Origin: Prevotellaceae bacterium HUN156
Lineage (GTDB): Bacteria; Bacteroidota; Bacteroidia; Bacteroidales; Bacteroidaceae
Length of the DNA stretch: 64,000 bases
Reading direction: 5' to 3'
Assembly (NCBI GenBank): GCA_900119285.1
Contig: FPIT01000004.1
Location: forward strand, 281,578 to 345,577
The notes beneath the pieces are model-generated. The model did not search any database, was not told the origin of the DNA, and worked only from the letters and a program-made list of their open reading frames with translations. Positions 35,931 to 44,738 of the stretch are shown here, piece by piece (positions within the stretch are counted from its first letter, which is position 1; each line of letters starts with the position of its first letter). Position numbers and translations under genes: made by a program.

Positions 35931-37080
35931 CAATAAGTTGTTTCCATTGGTTAATAATAGTATCTATATTGAATCGGGCTGCTATCTGTAGTGCCTGCTT
36001 TGACGTCTCCTGCCAGTCGAGTTGGGTGGCTACTTGCATTTGGCGAGCCATACCATTGACATCGCCATTGATGAAGTAGAGACCGAAGTCGCCCATAATC
36101 TCTTGACTGGTAGGCAGATTTGAAGAGATAACAGGAAGGCCATGGGCCATCGCCTCAACCAATACCAGTCCGAAACCTTCCCAGCGTGACGAGAGCACAT
36201 AGACTTGTGCGTCGTGATAGTACTGCTGGATATGATTGGTGAAGGGGTGAATGGTGATGCGATTCTCCAGATGATACTCTGCAATAAGTTGACGATAAAG
36301 TGGCTCTTCAACGCCTTCCCCCACGATATTGAGCGTCCACTCACTATTCTGTTCTGCAAAGATGCGGAATGCCTCAATGAGCAGGTCGAATCCTTTATGC
36401 AAGCGTGAGAAACGGCCTACTGCCAGGAATTTCTTCGACATACCTTCTGAGGGCGCATCAGGTAAGAGCGTCAGCGGATTGTAAATGACTCGAGTGGGGA
36501 TGTGATATTTCTGACTATCGTCGTGGCATAATACCACCGTGGCGTCGAGCTTAGCCAATTGAAACTCGTAATGTTTACATAACTCTGGACCGATATATAG
36601 TGAGCCTTTACCGAAGAGTGCCTCGTAGGAGTTGTGTATCCAACCGATGAGACGAGTACCCTTTAATGCATGTCGGCATGTGGCGAGTCGGACAGCCAGT
36701 GGCGCATGCACACCGATAATGACGTCATAGTTTCCGCTCTTGAGTTCCTTAATCAGTGCCTTACGCTTTTCCCAAGGGAAGGAACTATGTGCATAGATAT
36801 CGGAAGTAAACTTAGTTTGTGGAAGATGGCGCCTGTAGAGGTAGCTATATGCCTTGCAGAAATAGTTCTTCCAGCGCGGCACGTGAGGAAATGAGAAGAA
36901 TCTATAGTGAATATGGGCATCGCTGAGTCCATAAAACGAGAGGTCTTTCTGCTCGGGACGGTCTATGGTGAGTATTGTCACATCATAGTCTTTCGCCAAT
37001 TCCTTAGCGATTACCGCCGTCACCCGTTGTACGCCACCAAACGAGAAGATGGAGTCGGTCAGAAAGCAGATTCTTTTCAT
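35920..37080 (-). CDS. GT4-family glycosyltransferase
   Basis: The 386-residue GT-B enzyme begins [20 protein letters not shown], where the GGVQRV loop is the acceptor-side glycine loop common in GT4. [20 protein letters not shown] opens the donor domain, and [20 protein letters not shown] contains the EX7E-type donor-binding motif. It likely transfers a hexose or N-acetylhexosamine in glycan synthesis. I chose the ATG at 37080, four codons into the open frame, because the -7 element overlaps the earlier codons. It heads a minus-strand unit with the acetyltransferase and the GT4 at 34148. Confidence 0.9.
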   Translation of the reverse strand: MKRICFLTDSIFSFGGVQRVTAVIAKELAKDYDVTILTIDRPEQKDLSFYGLSDAHIHYRFFSFPHVPRWKNYFCKAYSYLYRRHLPQTKFTSDIYAHSSFPWEKRKALIKELKSGNYDVIIGVHAPLAVRLATCRHALKGTRLIGWIHNSYEALFGKGSLYIGPELCKHYEFQLAKLDATVVLCHDDSQKYHIPTRVIYNPLTLLPDAPSEGMSKKFLAVGRFSRLHKGFDLLIEAFRIFAEQNSEWTLNIVGEGVEEPLYRQLIAEYHLENRITIHPFTNHIQQYYHDAQVYVLSSRWEGFGLVLVEAMAHGLPVISSNLPTSQEIMGDFGLYFINGDVNGMARQMQVATQLDWQETSKQALQIAARFNIDTIINQWKQLIDER

Positions 37081-37089
37081 AATTGCGTA

Positions 37090-37137
37090 CAAAAATACAG
37101 AGAAAATTTGATAATTCCAAAAAAATCTGTAAATTTG
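37090..37137. promoter_or_regulatory. Divergent promoters between two glycosyltransferase units
   Basis: On the minus strand, TTTG (complement of 37119-37122) and TATTTTTG (complement of 37090-37097) are spaced by 21 bp and lie just upstream of the start at 37080. On the plus strand, TAAATTTG at 37130-37137 lies 20 bp before the ATG at 37158. The two glycan units are therefore transcribed from a compact shared region. Confidence 0.65.
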
Positions 37138-37157
37138 TCGGCATAAAACAATCCTTT

Positions 37158-38315
37158 ATGAATTCTGGAATGGTCAAGAAATTCAAAATAGTCTATCTCA
37201 CACCAGCCCTATATATGGCAGGGGGCGTGGAACGTGTGCTAACGATAAAGGCAAATTATTTTGCTGAACAGTTAGGATATGATGTGACGATTATCTTGAC
37301 AGAAGGTAAGGGTAAGCCGTTGGCTTATCCTTTGTCAGATAAAATAAAGGTGATTAATCTGAACATCAATTTCGAGGAGATGTGGGAGTGCTCTTTTCTG
37401 AAGAAAGTGCTGCTGTATCTTCGGAAGCAACGAGCATATAAGCGCAAACTGAAAGCCGAGCTGATGCGCATACGTCCAGATATTACCGACTCACTATTGC
37501 GTCGGGAAATCAATTTTATTACCAAGATAAAAGATGGTAGTAAGAAGATAGGCGAAATACATGTCAATCGTGCTAACTACCGTAATTTCGAAGCCAACGA
37601 TACCAATTGGCTGAAAGAGTTGTTTGCCAAGTGTTGGATGCGTAACTTGATAGCTCATCTAAAACAGCTGGATCGGTTTGTTGTGCTGACAGAGGAAGAT
37701 AAAACTGCATGGACTGAACTTAACAATGTGGTGGCCATTCATAACCCTGTTTCTTTTAAGCCTGTCAGTATTAGCCCTTTGAAGGAAAAACGTGTGATAG
37801 CTGTGGGACGCTATGTTTATCAGAAAGGTTTTGACCTGCTTTTACGTGCATGGAAGAAAGTAGAGCAGCAGTGTCCGGACTGGGAGCTGGCCGTATATGG
37901 TGATGGAGATCGTAGCGCATATGAGCAAATGGCTGAGGAACTGGGAATAGATGGCTGTCGTTGTCATCTGAATGCTCCTACCAATCAGATTCAAAAAGAA
38001 TATCTGAACAGCTCTGTCTTTGCCGTCAGTTCTCGTTTTGAGGGATTAAGTATGGCATTGCTGGAAGCTGCAGCCTGTGGGTTGCCCATTGTGTCCTTCG
38101 CCTGTCCATGTGGTCCTCGTGATTTGATTACAGACGGAGTAGACGGACTACTTGTGGAGAAGGAAAATGTAGATGCCTTGGCTGATAGTTTACTTCAGGT
38201 CATGAACTCGCCCGAAATTCGTGAAAGTATGAGTAGTGCTATCTTGAAGAAGGCTGAATTGTTCCAGATAGATCACATCGCCATGCAGTGGCAACAGTTA
38301 TTTGAAAGTCTATAA
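37158..38315 (+). CDS. GT4-family glycosyltransferase (PglH/amylovoran-type)
   Basis: The 385-residue GT-B enzyme shows KIVYLTPALYMAGGVERVL (acceptor domain with the GGVERV loop), RVIAVGRYVYQKGFDLLLRA (donor domain) and the donor motif FEGLSMALLEAAACGLPIVS. DVDGLLVEK-type loop and CPCGPRDLITDG are typical of PglH-like N-acetylgalactosaminyltransferases, but the sugar cannot be fixed from sequence. The start at 37158 follows the promoter; an alternative ATG lies at 37170. It is followed 29 bp later by another glycosyltransferase. Confidence 0.88.
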   Translation: MNSGMVKKFKIVYLTPALYMAGGVERVLTIKANYFAEQLGYDVTIILTEGKGKPLAYPLSDKIKVINLNINFEEMWECSFLKKVLLYLRKQRAYKRKLKAELMRIRPDITDSLLRREINFITKIKDGSKKIGEIHVNRANYRNFEANDTNWLKELFAKCWMRNLIAHLKQLDRFVVLTEEDKTAWTELNNVVAIHNPVSFKPVSISPLKEKRVIAVGRYVYQKGFDLLLRAWKKVEQQCPDWELAVYGDGDRSAYEQMAEELGIDGCRCHLNAPTNQIQKEYLNSSVFAVSSRFEGLSMALLEAAACGLPIVSFACPCGPRDLITDGVDGLLVEKENVDALADSLLQVMNSPEIRESMSSAILKKAELFQIDHIAMQWQQLFESL

Positions 38316-38344
38316 TAATACCTAATGCACAGAATTGTTATATC

Positions 38345-39472
38345 ATGAAAATCTTATTTCTAGTTTATCATGGTTTTTCAGAACATAGTGGTATTTCCAA
38401 GAAGATACACTATCAAGTAAAAGGACTGCGTGAGAATGGTCATGATGTCCGGCTGTGCTATTATGGCATTGCTGATAACGGTCACCGATGCCGATATATT
38501 GACGATGTCGTCATTAAGGATTATGGTGTTGGAACTTTGGCAGCTATCCGTCAGCGCATAGATTATGGCTGTATCTCTGATTATTGTCTCAAAGAGGGTA
38601 TAGAGTTTGTTTACGCTCGTAGTTTCCAGAATGCCAATCCATGGCTCATCCATTTTTTCAGGAAATTACGAAAGGCGGGAATCCATGCAGTAACAGAGAT
38701 ACCCACTTATCCATATGATAATGAGTTTAAGAATTTTGATAGAAAAGCACGTCTGGGATTGAAGATTGATCAGATGTTTCGCAAAAAGCTGTCTCAACAG
38801 ATGGATGCCTTAGTCACATTCAGCGATGCGGAACGTATCTTCGGACAGCGTACTATTCGCATCAGTAATGGTGTTGACTTCGATAGCTTGCCATTGCACC
38901 AGCCTTCTCTTTCTCAGAAAAGGGTGGGGGAAGAGGCTCCTCTACACATGATTGGTGTGGCTGAAGTCCATGATTGGCATGGCTTTGACCGCATGATGAC
39001 AGGTATAGGAGCATATCATGGCGACCGAGAAGTATTCTTCCATGTAGTGGGAGGTGTGCATCCCCATCGCATGGATACTGTCTTTACTCCTATTATCCAC
39101 AAATATGGCCTACAAGATAAAATTATATTCCATGGTCAATTGTTTGGTGGCGAATTGACAAAAGTCTTCAATCAGTGTCAGTTTGCCATAGGTTCGTTAG
39201 GTCGCCATCGTAGTGGCATTACTGTTATTAAGACTTTGAAGAACCGTGAATATGCAACTCGAGGAATCCCCTTTATCTATAGCGAGCAAGATAGTGACTT
39301 TGACCAACAGCCTTATGTGCTGAAAGCACCTGCTGACGAGTCACCAATTGATGTTCAGCAAATTATTGACTTTATGGATCATTTTACCATGAAGCCTGAG
39401 GAAATCCGTTGTACGGTGGAGCACCTTACGTGGAAAATTCAGATGCAGCGAGTGCTGGATGCAATCTTCTGA
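38345..39472 (+). CDS. Glycosyltransferase, GT-B fold (GT4-like)
   Basis: The 375-residue protein opens with KILFLVYHGFSEHSGISKKI, the usual GT-B acceptor domain start with a glycine-containing loop, followed by VKGLRENGHDVRLCYY. The second half has HMIGVAEVHDWHGFDRMMTG, VVGGVHPHRMD and FAIGSLGRHRSGITVIKTLK. The canonical EX7E motif is weak, so it is a divergent GT4. It belongs with the preceding GT4 in a plus-strand pair and converges with the Stealth gene 2 bp further on. Confidence 0.75.
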   Translation: MKILFLVYHGFSEHSGISKKIHYQVKGLRENGHDVRLCYYGIADNGHRCRYIDDVVIKDYGVGTLAAIRQRIDYGCISDYCLKEGIEFVYARSFQNANPWLIHFFRKLRKAGIHAVTEIPTYPYDNEFKNFDRKARLGLKIDQMFRKKLSQQMDALVTFSDAERIFGQRTIRISNGVDFDSLPLHQPSLSQKRVGEEAPLHMIGVAEVHDWHGFDRMMTGIGAYHGDREVFFHVVGGVHPHRMDTVFTPIIHKYGLQDKIIFHGQLFGGELTKVFNQCQFAIGSLGRHRSGITVIKTLKNREYATRGIPFIYSEQDSDFDQQPYVLKAPADESPIDVQQIIDFMDHFTMKPEEIRCTVEHLTWKIQMQRVLDAIF

Positions 39473-39474
39473 CG

Positions 39475-40488
39475 CTAAATCTCAAAAGAGGATTTTTCTG
39501 GGTATTTCTCCTCTAACCACATTACCAGATGACTGTCGATGTACTCATAGTCATCATCAGGACATAAAGAAGAGTCATTGACACAGATGGATGCGATGTT
39601 GGGGTTAAAAAGTGCTTTTTTGATGCCTTCAGCCACTTTCCTGTCGAAGAAATGGAAAGTAGCAAAGCGTCTTTTCTTTGGATAAAACATGTTTTTTGCC
39701 AATTGCCAATAACGGAACAGATAGGGATTGACAATAACATCCTCTCTGAAACGGGTACAACTATTTACTAGGAATTCGGGCTCTTTCTCCCATACTTCCT
39801 CAAATGTAGATTTTAAATAGGCCTGCTCTGTATGAAAGTTCGAGAAGCCAACAAACAGATTCTGCTTCATCAATAAACCACTCATCATTAATCCTTTCAG
39901 GCCTAAGTGCAAGCCAAACCACCTTTGGGGAGATTGGCATACGGTGTCCCATCTGTTGAAGTGTGCATTAATGATGCCAATGTCTGCAAGCATTGACATA
40001 TAGATGCTAAACCTGTCTGTTTTAGTGTATATGGGCACATTGAGGCAGGTCTCTTTATTATAGTCGCAGGGTAACCCGTTCTTAAAATAATAGTCAGGAG
40101 TGACAGGACTGTTTAAGAGCATGTCGTCGTTAAAGTAAACGAAATGCTCAGAGAGTCCTTTTATCCTATGAATATAGAGTTCTATAGCACAGGAGTTAAA
40201 GGTAGGCAGGATTTCTTTTGGCATGTAGTCTTCATGCTTAACCAATACCAGTTTTGGATTATCCTTATTAATCCAGTCGGGAAATTTTCCATTGGTTATC
40301 AGATACACCTTGTTAACCCATGGGGCATACTTCTCTACAGCTCTGAACCAATAGTTGAAAATATGCATTTCCCTGAATCGAGCTTTTCCTGTGTCTCCTT
40401 TAGCTCCCGTCTTATAGTGTTCGCATTGTTCTATCCATTGAGGGTCTGAAGGGTCTAACCATGTCACAACAAAATCTATCATTTCCAT
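39475..40488 (-). CDS. Stealth-family sugar-phosphate transferase
   Basis: The 337-residue protein carries the four Stealth regions: CR1 IDFVVTWLDPSDPQWIEQ (residues 4-21), CR2 FNYWFRAVEKYAPWVNKVYL with ITNG, the downstream block FNSCAIELYIHRIKGLSEHF with the acidic YFNDDMLL, and CR4-like residues near the C terminus. The family makes hexose-1-phosphate linkages in capsules and is homologous to the eukaryotic GlcNAc-phosphotransferase. It therefore suggests a phosphodiester-linked surface glycan. It lies 40 bp downstream of the LruC gene on the same strand. Confidence 0.88.
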   Translation of the reverse strand: MEMIDFVVTWLDPSDPQWIEQCEHYKTGAKGDTGKARFREMHIFNYWFRAVEKYAPWVNKVYLITNGKFPDWINKDNPKLVLVKHEDYMPKEILPTFNSCAIELYIHRIKGLSEHFVYFNDDMLLNSPVTPDYYFKNGLPCDYNKETCLNVPIYTKTDRFSIYMSMLADIGIINAHFNRWDTVCQSPQRWFGLHLGLKGLMMSGLLMKQNLFVGFSNFHTEQAYLKSTFEEVWEKEPEFLVNSCTRFREDVIVNPYLFRYWQLAKNMFYPKKRRFATFHFFDRKVAEGIKKALFNPNIASICVNDSSLCPDDDYEYIDSHLVMWLEEKYPEKSSFEI

Positions 40489-40528
40489 GTAAATTATGAT
40501 TATGTGTTATGACGTATGTTGATTCTTC

Positions 40529-42415
40529 TTATTCCCCTTCGTTGTAGACAGTTCCTGGAGTGAAGAATTTATACCAGTTGGTGCTGTTCACTCTGGTTAC
40601 TCCCCATTCATTGAATCGGCTGTAGGCATCCTTAATGCACTTATGCTCTAAAGGATACTTGAAATCGTAAGGTATCATGATGCCATGAGGATCCTCGCCT
40701 TTCTTTGACAACTTGATAGTCCTACCTGTCGACATGTTATAAATGTATGGCTGGGTAGCTTCATTCAGGAAGCTAAAATTCTTATTTACTGTGACGCGTT
40801 CAGTCACTTTAGGATATGACGTACCCTTTACAGTATTAATAAATGTATTAGTGGAAACGCCGAAGAGACTGTGGACTTCCTTTTCGTCACGTATAGTAGT
40901 TCCGTTAATGTTCTTAATCTGCAATTTGTCGTGTGCACCACAAGCCACAATGCTATATTCTATCGTCGTTTTGTTGATTCGGGTAGCTTGCAGAACGATG
41001 TCGTTCATATCATAGTCTCCCAGATCTCTGTCCTCAAAACAGAAGGTGTAGAAATTATGCTCATAGTCAGGATAAAATGAAATATTCTCAATGCCACCCT
41101 CAACTTCCAGAATAATGTCGTTGAAGTCGGCATCTGTACCAGACTCAAAGCATAGGAATAGTCTATCCTCAACATTTATCCAACCTGCTCGTGGACCGTC
41201 AGTGCCTAGATTTGAGCTCTTGAAGTTGCATTGAGAATAGTTGTTAATCTCATTGTTCAAACGACCGTCACCATATAACTCACCTTGTTTTTTGGCTTTT
41301 CCGTCACTTTCTTTGTATTCGGTCTTTGCGCGAACCATAAAGCCAATCTTATAGCCAGCAGGGAAGGGTTGTCCTGTTGTCGTACCGAGCTCAGGTGTTT
41401 CATCACCCCAATAAATTAACTTATAAGATGCACGCTTTTCGATAACGTCATCCTCTGTTTCTCCAAAATGCTGACAAAATGGAATAGCCTTGTATTTAGG
41501 CAGGTTATTGAGGAAATCAACCGCCTTACCGCCATTGTTAACGTATCTATTCAATTCTTCTTCTTTAAAATAATAGTAGTAGAGGTCTGAGTTCCACACC
41601 TCATTACCATAGGTCATGGCTTTGTCACACTTGTAAATAGGTGACACTATAACAGCATTTGTACCTGTGGTTATAGGATATACCCTATCATTAACGTACT
41701 GACTTTCCCAAATCAAGGGAAGGTTATTGTACTGGCGTCCATTCTTGAAATGTGAGAAGATAACATCTCTAAGAAGTTGTGTGTACTCTGCCGAATAACC
41801 CACAGCATCTGTCTTCCAGTTCTGATAAGCATCATTGCTCATACTATAAAGCTTCTGGCCAGGTAACCAGCCGCGCTGACTAGCAAACGACTCAACTTCT
41901 TCGGTAATTGTCATGCTTGCATAGTTTTCTGCTGATGAACCCCTACGAGCAATGGTACGATTGCTGTTGGTAAAGTTGGCAGCACCATTATTTACTAACT
42001 TCATAAAGCGCTTACCATTATATTCAATGGCAGCATAGATTCCTTTATTCAGAGCTGGAGCGTCGTAAAATATCGTAATTTCTGAAGCGCTAATATCATC
42101 ATCCTCATTTAGTTCATAGAGTGATGTCACGACAGCGTCCTGATTTTCATCATCCTTCACGTCTTTAGTGACAAGCGCATAAAGCATAACCTTTGTAGTA
42201 CCAGAAGGTATGCCGGAAATAGTCACTTGGTCTGAAGTTGTTGTGCACCAGTCGTGGTTGGCATCAAAAGAAACACCAAACACCTTTTCAACGTTCTTTT
42301 TAATCTCTTCCTTATCATTTTGGCTCGGATTTGGAGAGTAATCAGCCAAATCATGTTTTGTACATCCTGTTAATACAAGTGTAGAAATAGCCCAATATAA
42401 AAGTTTAGTTTTCAT
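40529..42415 (-). CDS. LruC-domain surface lipoprotein (DUF4842-type)
   Basis: The 628-residue lipoprotein has a lipobox cysteine at 18 (LVLTGCTKHD). The C-terminal half contains the paired acidic motifs FESGTDADFNDIILEVEGG and FEDRDLGDYDMNDIVLQATR, characteristic of LruC/DUF4842 proteins and suggestive of calcium binding. The N-terminal half (about 30-300) is beta-rich and unassigned. Such proteins are common surface lipoproteins in Bacteroidota with unknown function. It heads a minus-strand unit with the Stealth gene. Confidence 0.8.
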   Translation of the reverse strand: MKTKLLYWAISTLVLTGCTKHDLADYSPNPSQNDKEEIKKNVEKVFGVSFDANHDWCTTTSDQVTISGIPSGTTKVMLYALVTKDVKDDENQDAVVTSLYELNEDDDISASEITIFYDAPALNKGIYAAIEYNGKRFMKLVNNGAANFTNSNRTIARRGSSAENYASMTITEEVESFASQRGWLPGQKLYSMSNDAYQNWKTDAVGYSAEYTQLLRDVIFSHFKNGRQYNNLPLIWESQYVNDRVYPITTGTNAVIVSPIYKCDKAMTYGNEVWNSDLYYYYFKEEELNRYVNNGGKAVDFLNNLPKYKAIPFCQHFGETEDDVIEKRASYKLIYWGDETPELGTTTGQPFPAGYKIGFMVRAKTEYKESDGKAKKQGELYGDGRLNNEINNYSQCNFKSSNLGTDGPRAGWINVEDRLFLCFESGTDADFNDIILEVEGGIENISFYPDYEHNFYTFCFEDRDLGDYDMNDIVLQATRINKTTIEYSIVACGAHDKLQIKNINGTTIRDEKEVHSLFGVSTNTFINTVKGTSYPKVTERVTVNKNFSFLNEATQPYIYNMSTGRTIKLSKKGEDPHGIMIPYDFKYPLEHKCIKDAYSRFNEWGVTRVNSTNWYKFFTPGTVYNEGE

Positions 42416-42447
42416 AAGCCTATGAATTAAAAGTTACTTTCCGTTTG

Positions 42448-42455
42448 CAAAAATA
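42448..42455 (-). promoter_or_regulatory. -7 promoter element of the LruC/Stealth unit
   Basis: The minus strand reads TATTTTTG, 32 bp upstream of the start at 42415. No clear -33 element is seen in the AT-rich sequence behind it. Confidence 0.55.
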
Positions 42456-42532
42456 ATAAAAAATTAATAAAAACACTAATAAATGATAATTATTTTGGTT
42501 TTTTAACTATGCATTGTCTGTAAGGAACTGTA

Positions 42533-42586
42533 TAGTTGCATATATGGAGCTATAATGTCTAACTATTTTTCTCATTATAGCAACTA
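42533..42586. promoter_or_regulatory. Nested inverted repeats in the divergent control region
   Basis: TAGTTGC (42533-42539) pairs with GCAACTA (42580-42586), and GCTATAATG (42549-42557) pairs with CATTATAGC (42573-42581). The nested arms overlap by two bases on the right. They lie between the LruC promoter and the promoter at 42623-42652 and may be regulator sites or an RNA stem. The rest of 42456-42622 is AT-rich and otherwise featureless. Confidence 0.45.
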
Positions 42587-42622
42587 CATTGGCTATGTTT
42601 TTATTGAAAATGCACATTTTCT

Positions 42623-42652
42623 TTTGTTTTTTATTTATTTTTCGTATCTTTG
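42623..42652 (+). promoter_or_regulatory. Promoter for the small ORF and GT2 gene
   Basis: TTTG at 42623-42626 and TATCTTTG at 42645-42652 are spaced by 18 bp and match the Bacteroidota consensus well. The nearest start codon is that of the 31-codon ORF at 42673. Confidence 0.7.
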
Positions 42653-42672
42653 CGAAATAAATTGGACTAACT

Positions 42673-42768
42673 ATGGCAAATTGGAATGAAGAGTACTTGA
42701 TTATCTACGGCAAACCTTTTAGTGAGGTGTCTATGATAAATACGCTCTTTGGGTTCGGAAATAATTAA
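42673..42768 (+). pseudogene. Truncated duplicate of the GT2 gene 5' end (31-codon ORF)
   Basis: The ORF begins MANWNEEYLIIYGKPFSEV, which parallels MANWYDKYYSIYGKPFSEV at the start of the GT2 gene at 44739. DNA similarity also extends upstream of the ATG (ATTGGANTNACTATGGCAAA in both). After residue 19 the similarity stops and the frame ends in FGFGNN and a TAA. It is either the remnant of a duplicated glycosyltransferase or a retained leader peptide for the GT2 gene 18 bp downstream. A good promoter precedes it. Confidence 0.65.
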
Positions 42769-42786
42769 ATTAATTATAATACTAAG

Positions 42787-43839
42787 ATGCATAAAATATC
42801 AATTATCATTCCCGTCTATAATGTTCGAAATTATATTCGCAGGTGTTTGGAATCTATCATCTTACAAGAATGTACAGAAGTGGACATAGAATGTATATTG
42901 GTTGATGATTGTTCACCAGATGATAGTATGGAAATTGCTGCAAGTGTGATAGATGACTATAATCGTAAGGGTGGCAAAATACAATTTGAAATGATGCATC
43001 TTCCAGAGAATAGAGGACACTGTGCAGCGAGAAATGCCGCTGTGAGGAAAGCATCGGGTGACTATTTCTTATTTGTGGATTCAGATGATTATTTGGAGCA
43101 AGATGCTGTGAAAAGTTTTGTCGCAGAACTTGATTCTGCAGATTGGCAACCAGAAGTGGTTATGGGGAATGCCCTTTCAACCTATGATAAAAGGTTGTTA
43201 TCTAAAATACCTGAAAAAAAATATATCGACAATTCTAATCAAGAAGGACTAAATCTGATATTGAACCGTATTCTCTTTAATACCTCATGGAATAAACTTG
43301 TAAAGGCGAAAGTGTTTACAGAATATGGGCTGTATTTTGCGGAGGGTATCATCAATGAGGATCTCTTATGGTCTTATATGCTATTCCTGCGGGCAAGGAA
43401 TATTTTGCTGTTACCTCGCATAACTTATATTTATGAAGATAGTAACCAGCAATCTATAACCAATACTAATACTACAAAAAAGTTATTAAAGTTTATCAGA
43501 AGCAGAATTTTTATTTGTAACCAGATATTTTCAAATCCCCCACGGATAATACCCCCTGATTATTATGGCTATCTTTTCTGTATATTACACAGAATGGTTG
43601 ATGTCCTTGAGAGTCAGATTAATGCAGAGGTTGATATAGATACAGAACGTCATGAAATATATCAATTGAGACGTCGTCTGTTGCATTCTACGTGGAAAAG
43701 TGGCTATCCATTGTTGTGCTGTCTTATCTTTACGTTGTATAAGCCCTTTTATTATATTGTTAAGCTAAAGGCCTTCCGTAACCATTTCAACAATATAATA
43801 AGAGCAGTGGTAGCTGCAAGTCGTAAGTTCCATTTTTAG
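42787..43839 (+). CDS. GT2-family glycosyltransferase
   Basis: The 350-residue GT-A enzyme has ISIIIPVYNVRNYIRRCLES at the start (nucleotide-sugar pocket), the VDDCSPDDS motif, GHCAARNAAVRKASGDYFLF and the DxD-type metal motif FVDSDDYLE at about 98-106. EGIINEDLLW (about 189) contains the ED that often holds the catalytic base in this family. The basic, hydrophobic C-terminal helices probably contact the membrane. It most likely extends a lipid-linked surface glycan. It follows the truncated duplicate by 18 bp and probably shares its promoter. Confidence 0.9.
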   Translation: MHKISIIIPVYNVRNYIRRCLESIILQECTEVDIECILVDDCSPDDSMEIAASVIDDYNRKGGKIQFEMMHLPENRGHCAARNAAVRKASGDYFLFVDSDDYLEQDAVKSFVAELDSADWQPEVVMGNALSTYDKRLLSKIPEKKYIDNSNQEGLNLILNRILFNTSWNKLVKAKVFTEYGLYFAEGIINEDLLWSYMLFLRARNILLLPRITYIYEDSNQQSITNTNTTKKLLKFIRSRIFICNQIFSNPPRIIPPDYYGYLFCILHRMVDVLESQINAEVDIDTERHEIYQLRRRLLHSTWKSGYPLLCCLIFTLYKPFYYIVKLKAFRNHFNNIIRAVVAASRKFHF

Positions 43840-43867
43840 TTTTGTTTCATAATAAAACATGTAATTC

Positions 43868-43898
43868 TTGTATAATTGTGAATTAAATATTAACTTTG
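43868..43898 (+). promoter_or_regulatory. Promoter of the LicD gene
   Basis: TTG at 43868-43870 and TAACTTTG at 43891-43898 are 20 bp apart. They lie 24 bp before the ATG at 43923 and overlap the longer open frame that begins at 43896, supporting the later start. Confidence 0.65.
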
Positions 43899-43922
43899 CA
43901 AAAAATAATCTATTTGTTAAAG

Positions 43923-44717
43923 ATGAAAGCAATTACAATAGATGAACTGAGAACCATCCAGTTGAATTTGTTGCAGAAGACTGCAGATTTCTGTGAGGAA
44001 AACGGTATACGTTATTTCTTATGTGGTGGAACACTTATCGGTGCTATTCGTCATAAGGGATATATCCCATGGGATGACGATATTGATATTGCTATGCCTA
44101 GAGCTGATTATGACCGATTTATAAGGACATTTAATCAGTCTGGGAATTATTATCAAGTGGTGAATTTGAATACAAATCCTGATTATGCGTATCCTTTTGC
44201 AAAAGTGTATGATAATCGGACAATCTTGAAAGAACTCCATTATTCCGGAAATATTGGAGTGAATATTGACTTGTTTCCAGCAGACGGAGTTAAAGATGCT
44301 GCTCAAATACATAAGATAAAGCTTCTTCGCAAATTTCTAAATGCTAAGAAAGCAAACTACTGTCGTAGAACTATATCAAAGAAGATCATCAATACTTTCG
44401 GAAAACTATTGTTGCTACCTTTTTCTGCTCACCAAATTGCAACATGGATAGACAATGAATGCCGTAAGTATACTCTCGGTAGTCTGCCGAAAGCTGGTGT
44501 AATAGCTAATCCCTTTGGACCAGGCGAAATGGTTGACAAGTCTGTATTTGATAGTTATGTCTATAGGGAATTCGAAGGACGTGAGTATCGGGTTCCTGTT
44601 GGTTACGATACGTGGCTTAGAAGTGTCTATGGTGATTATATGCAGTTGCCACCAGAGGAACATCGGGTTACGCATCATACTTTTGAAGCATGGTGGAAAG
44701 ATGATATCTCCAAATAA
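43923..44717 (+). CDS. LicD-family phosphotransferase
   Basis: The 264-residue protein belongs to the LicD/nucleotidyltransferase-like fold. It has FCEENGIRYFLCGGTLIGAI (glycine-rich GG motif), HKGYIPWDDDIDIAMPRADY with the DxD metal-binding residues, and VNIDLFPADGV. Family members transfer phosphocholine or other phospho-substituents from CDP-linked donors onto surface glycans. The closing region with HTFEAWWKDD is typical. It lies 15-21 bp before the second GT2 gene, so the two are probably cotranscribed. No licA/licC choline genes are in this window, so the group transferred is unknown. Confidence 0.9.
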   Translation: MKAITIDELRTIQLNLLQKTADFCEENGIRYFLCGGTLIGAIRHKGYIPWDDDIDIAMPRADYDRFIRTFNQSGNYYQVVNLNTNPDYAYPFAKVYDNRTILKELHYSGNIGVNIDLFPADGVKDAAQIHKIKLLRKFLNAKKANYCRRTISKKIINTFGKLLLLPFSAHQIATWIDNECRKYTLGSLPKAGVIANPFGPGEMVDKSVFDSYVYREFEGREYRVPVGYDTWLRSVYGDYMQLPPEEHRVTHHTFEAWWKDDISK

Positions 44718-44738
44718 CTAAGATGAATTGGAGTGACT

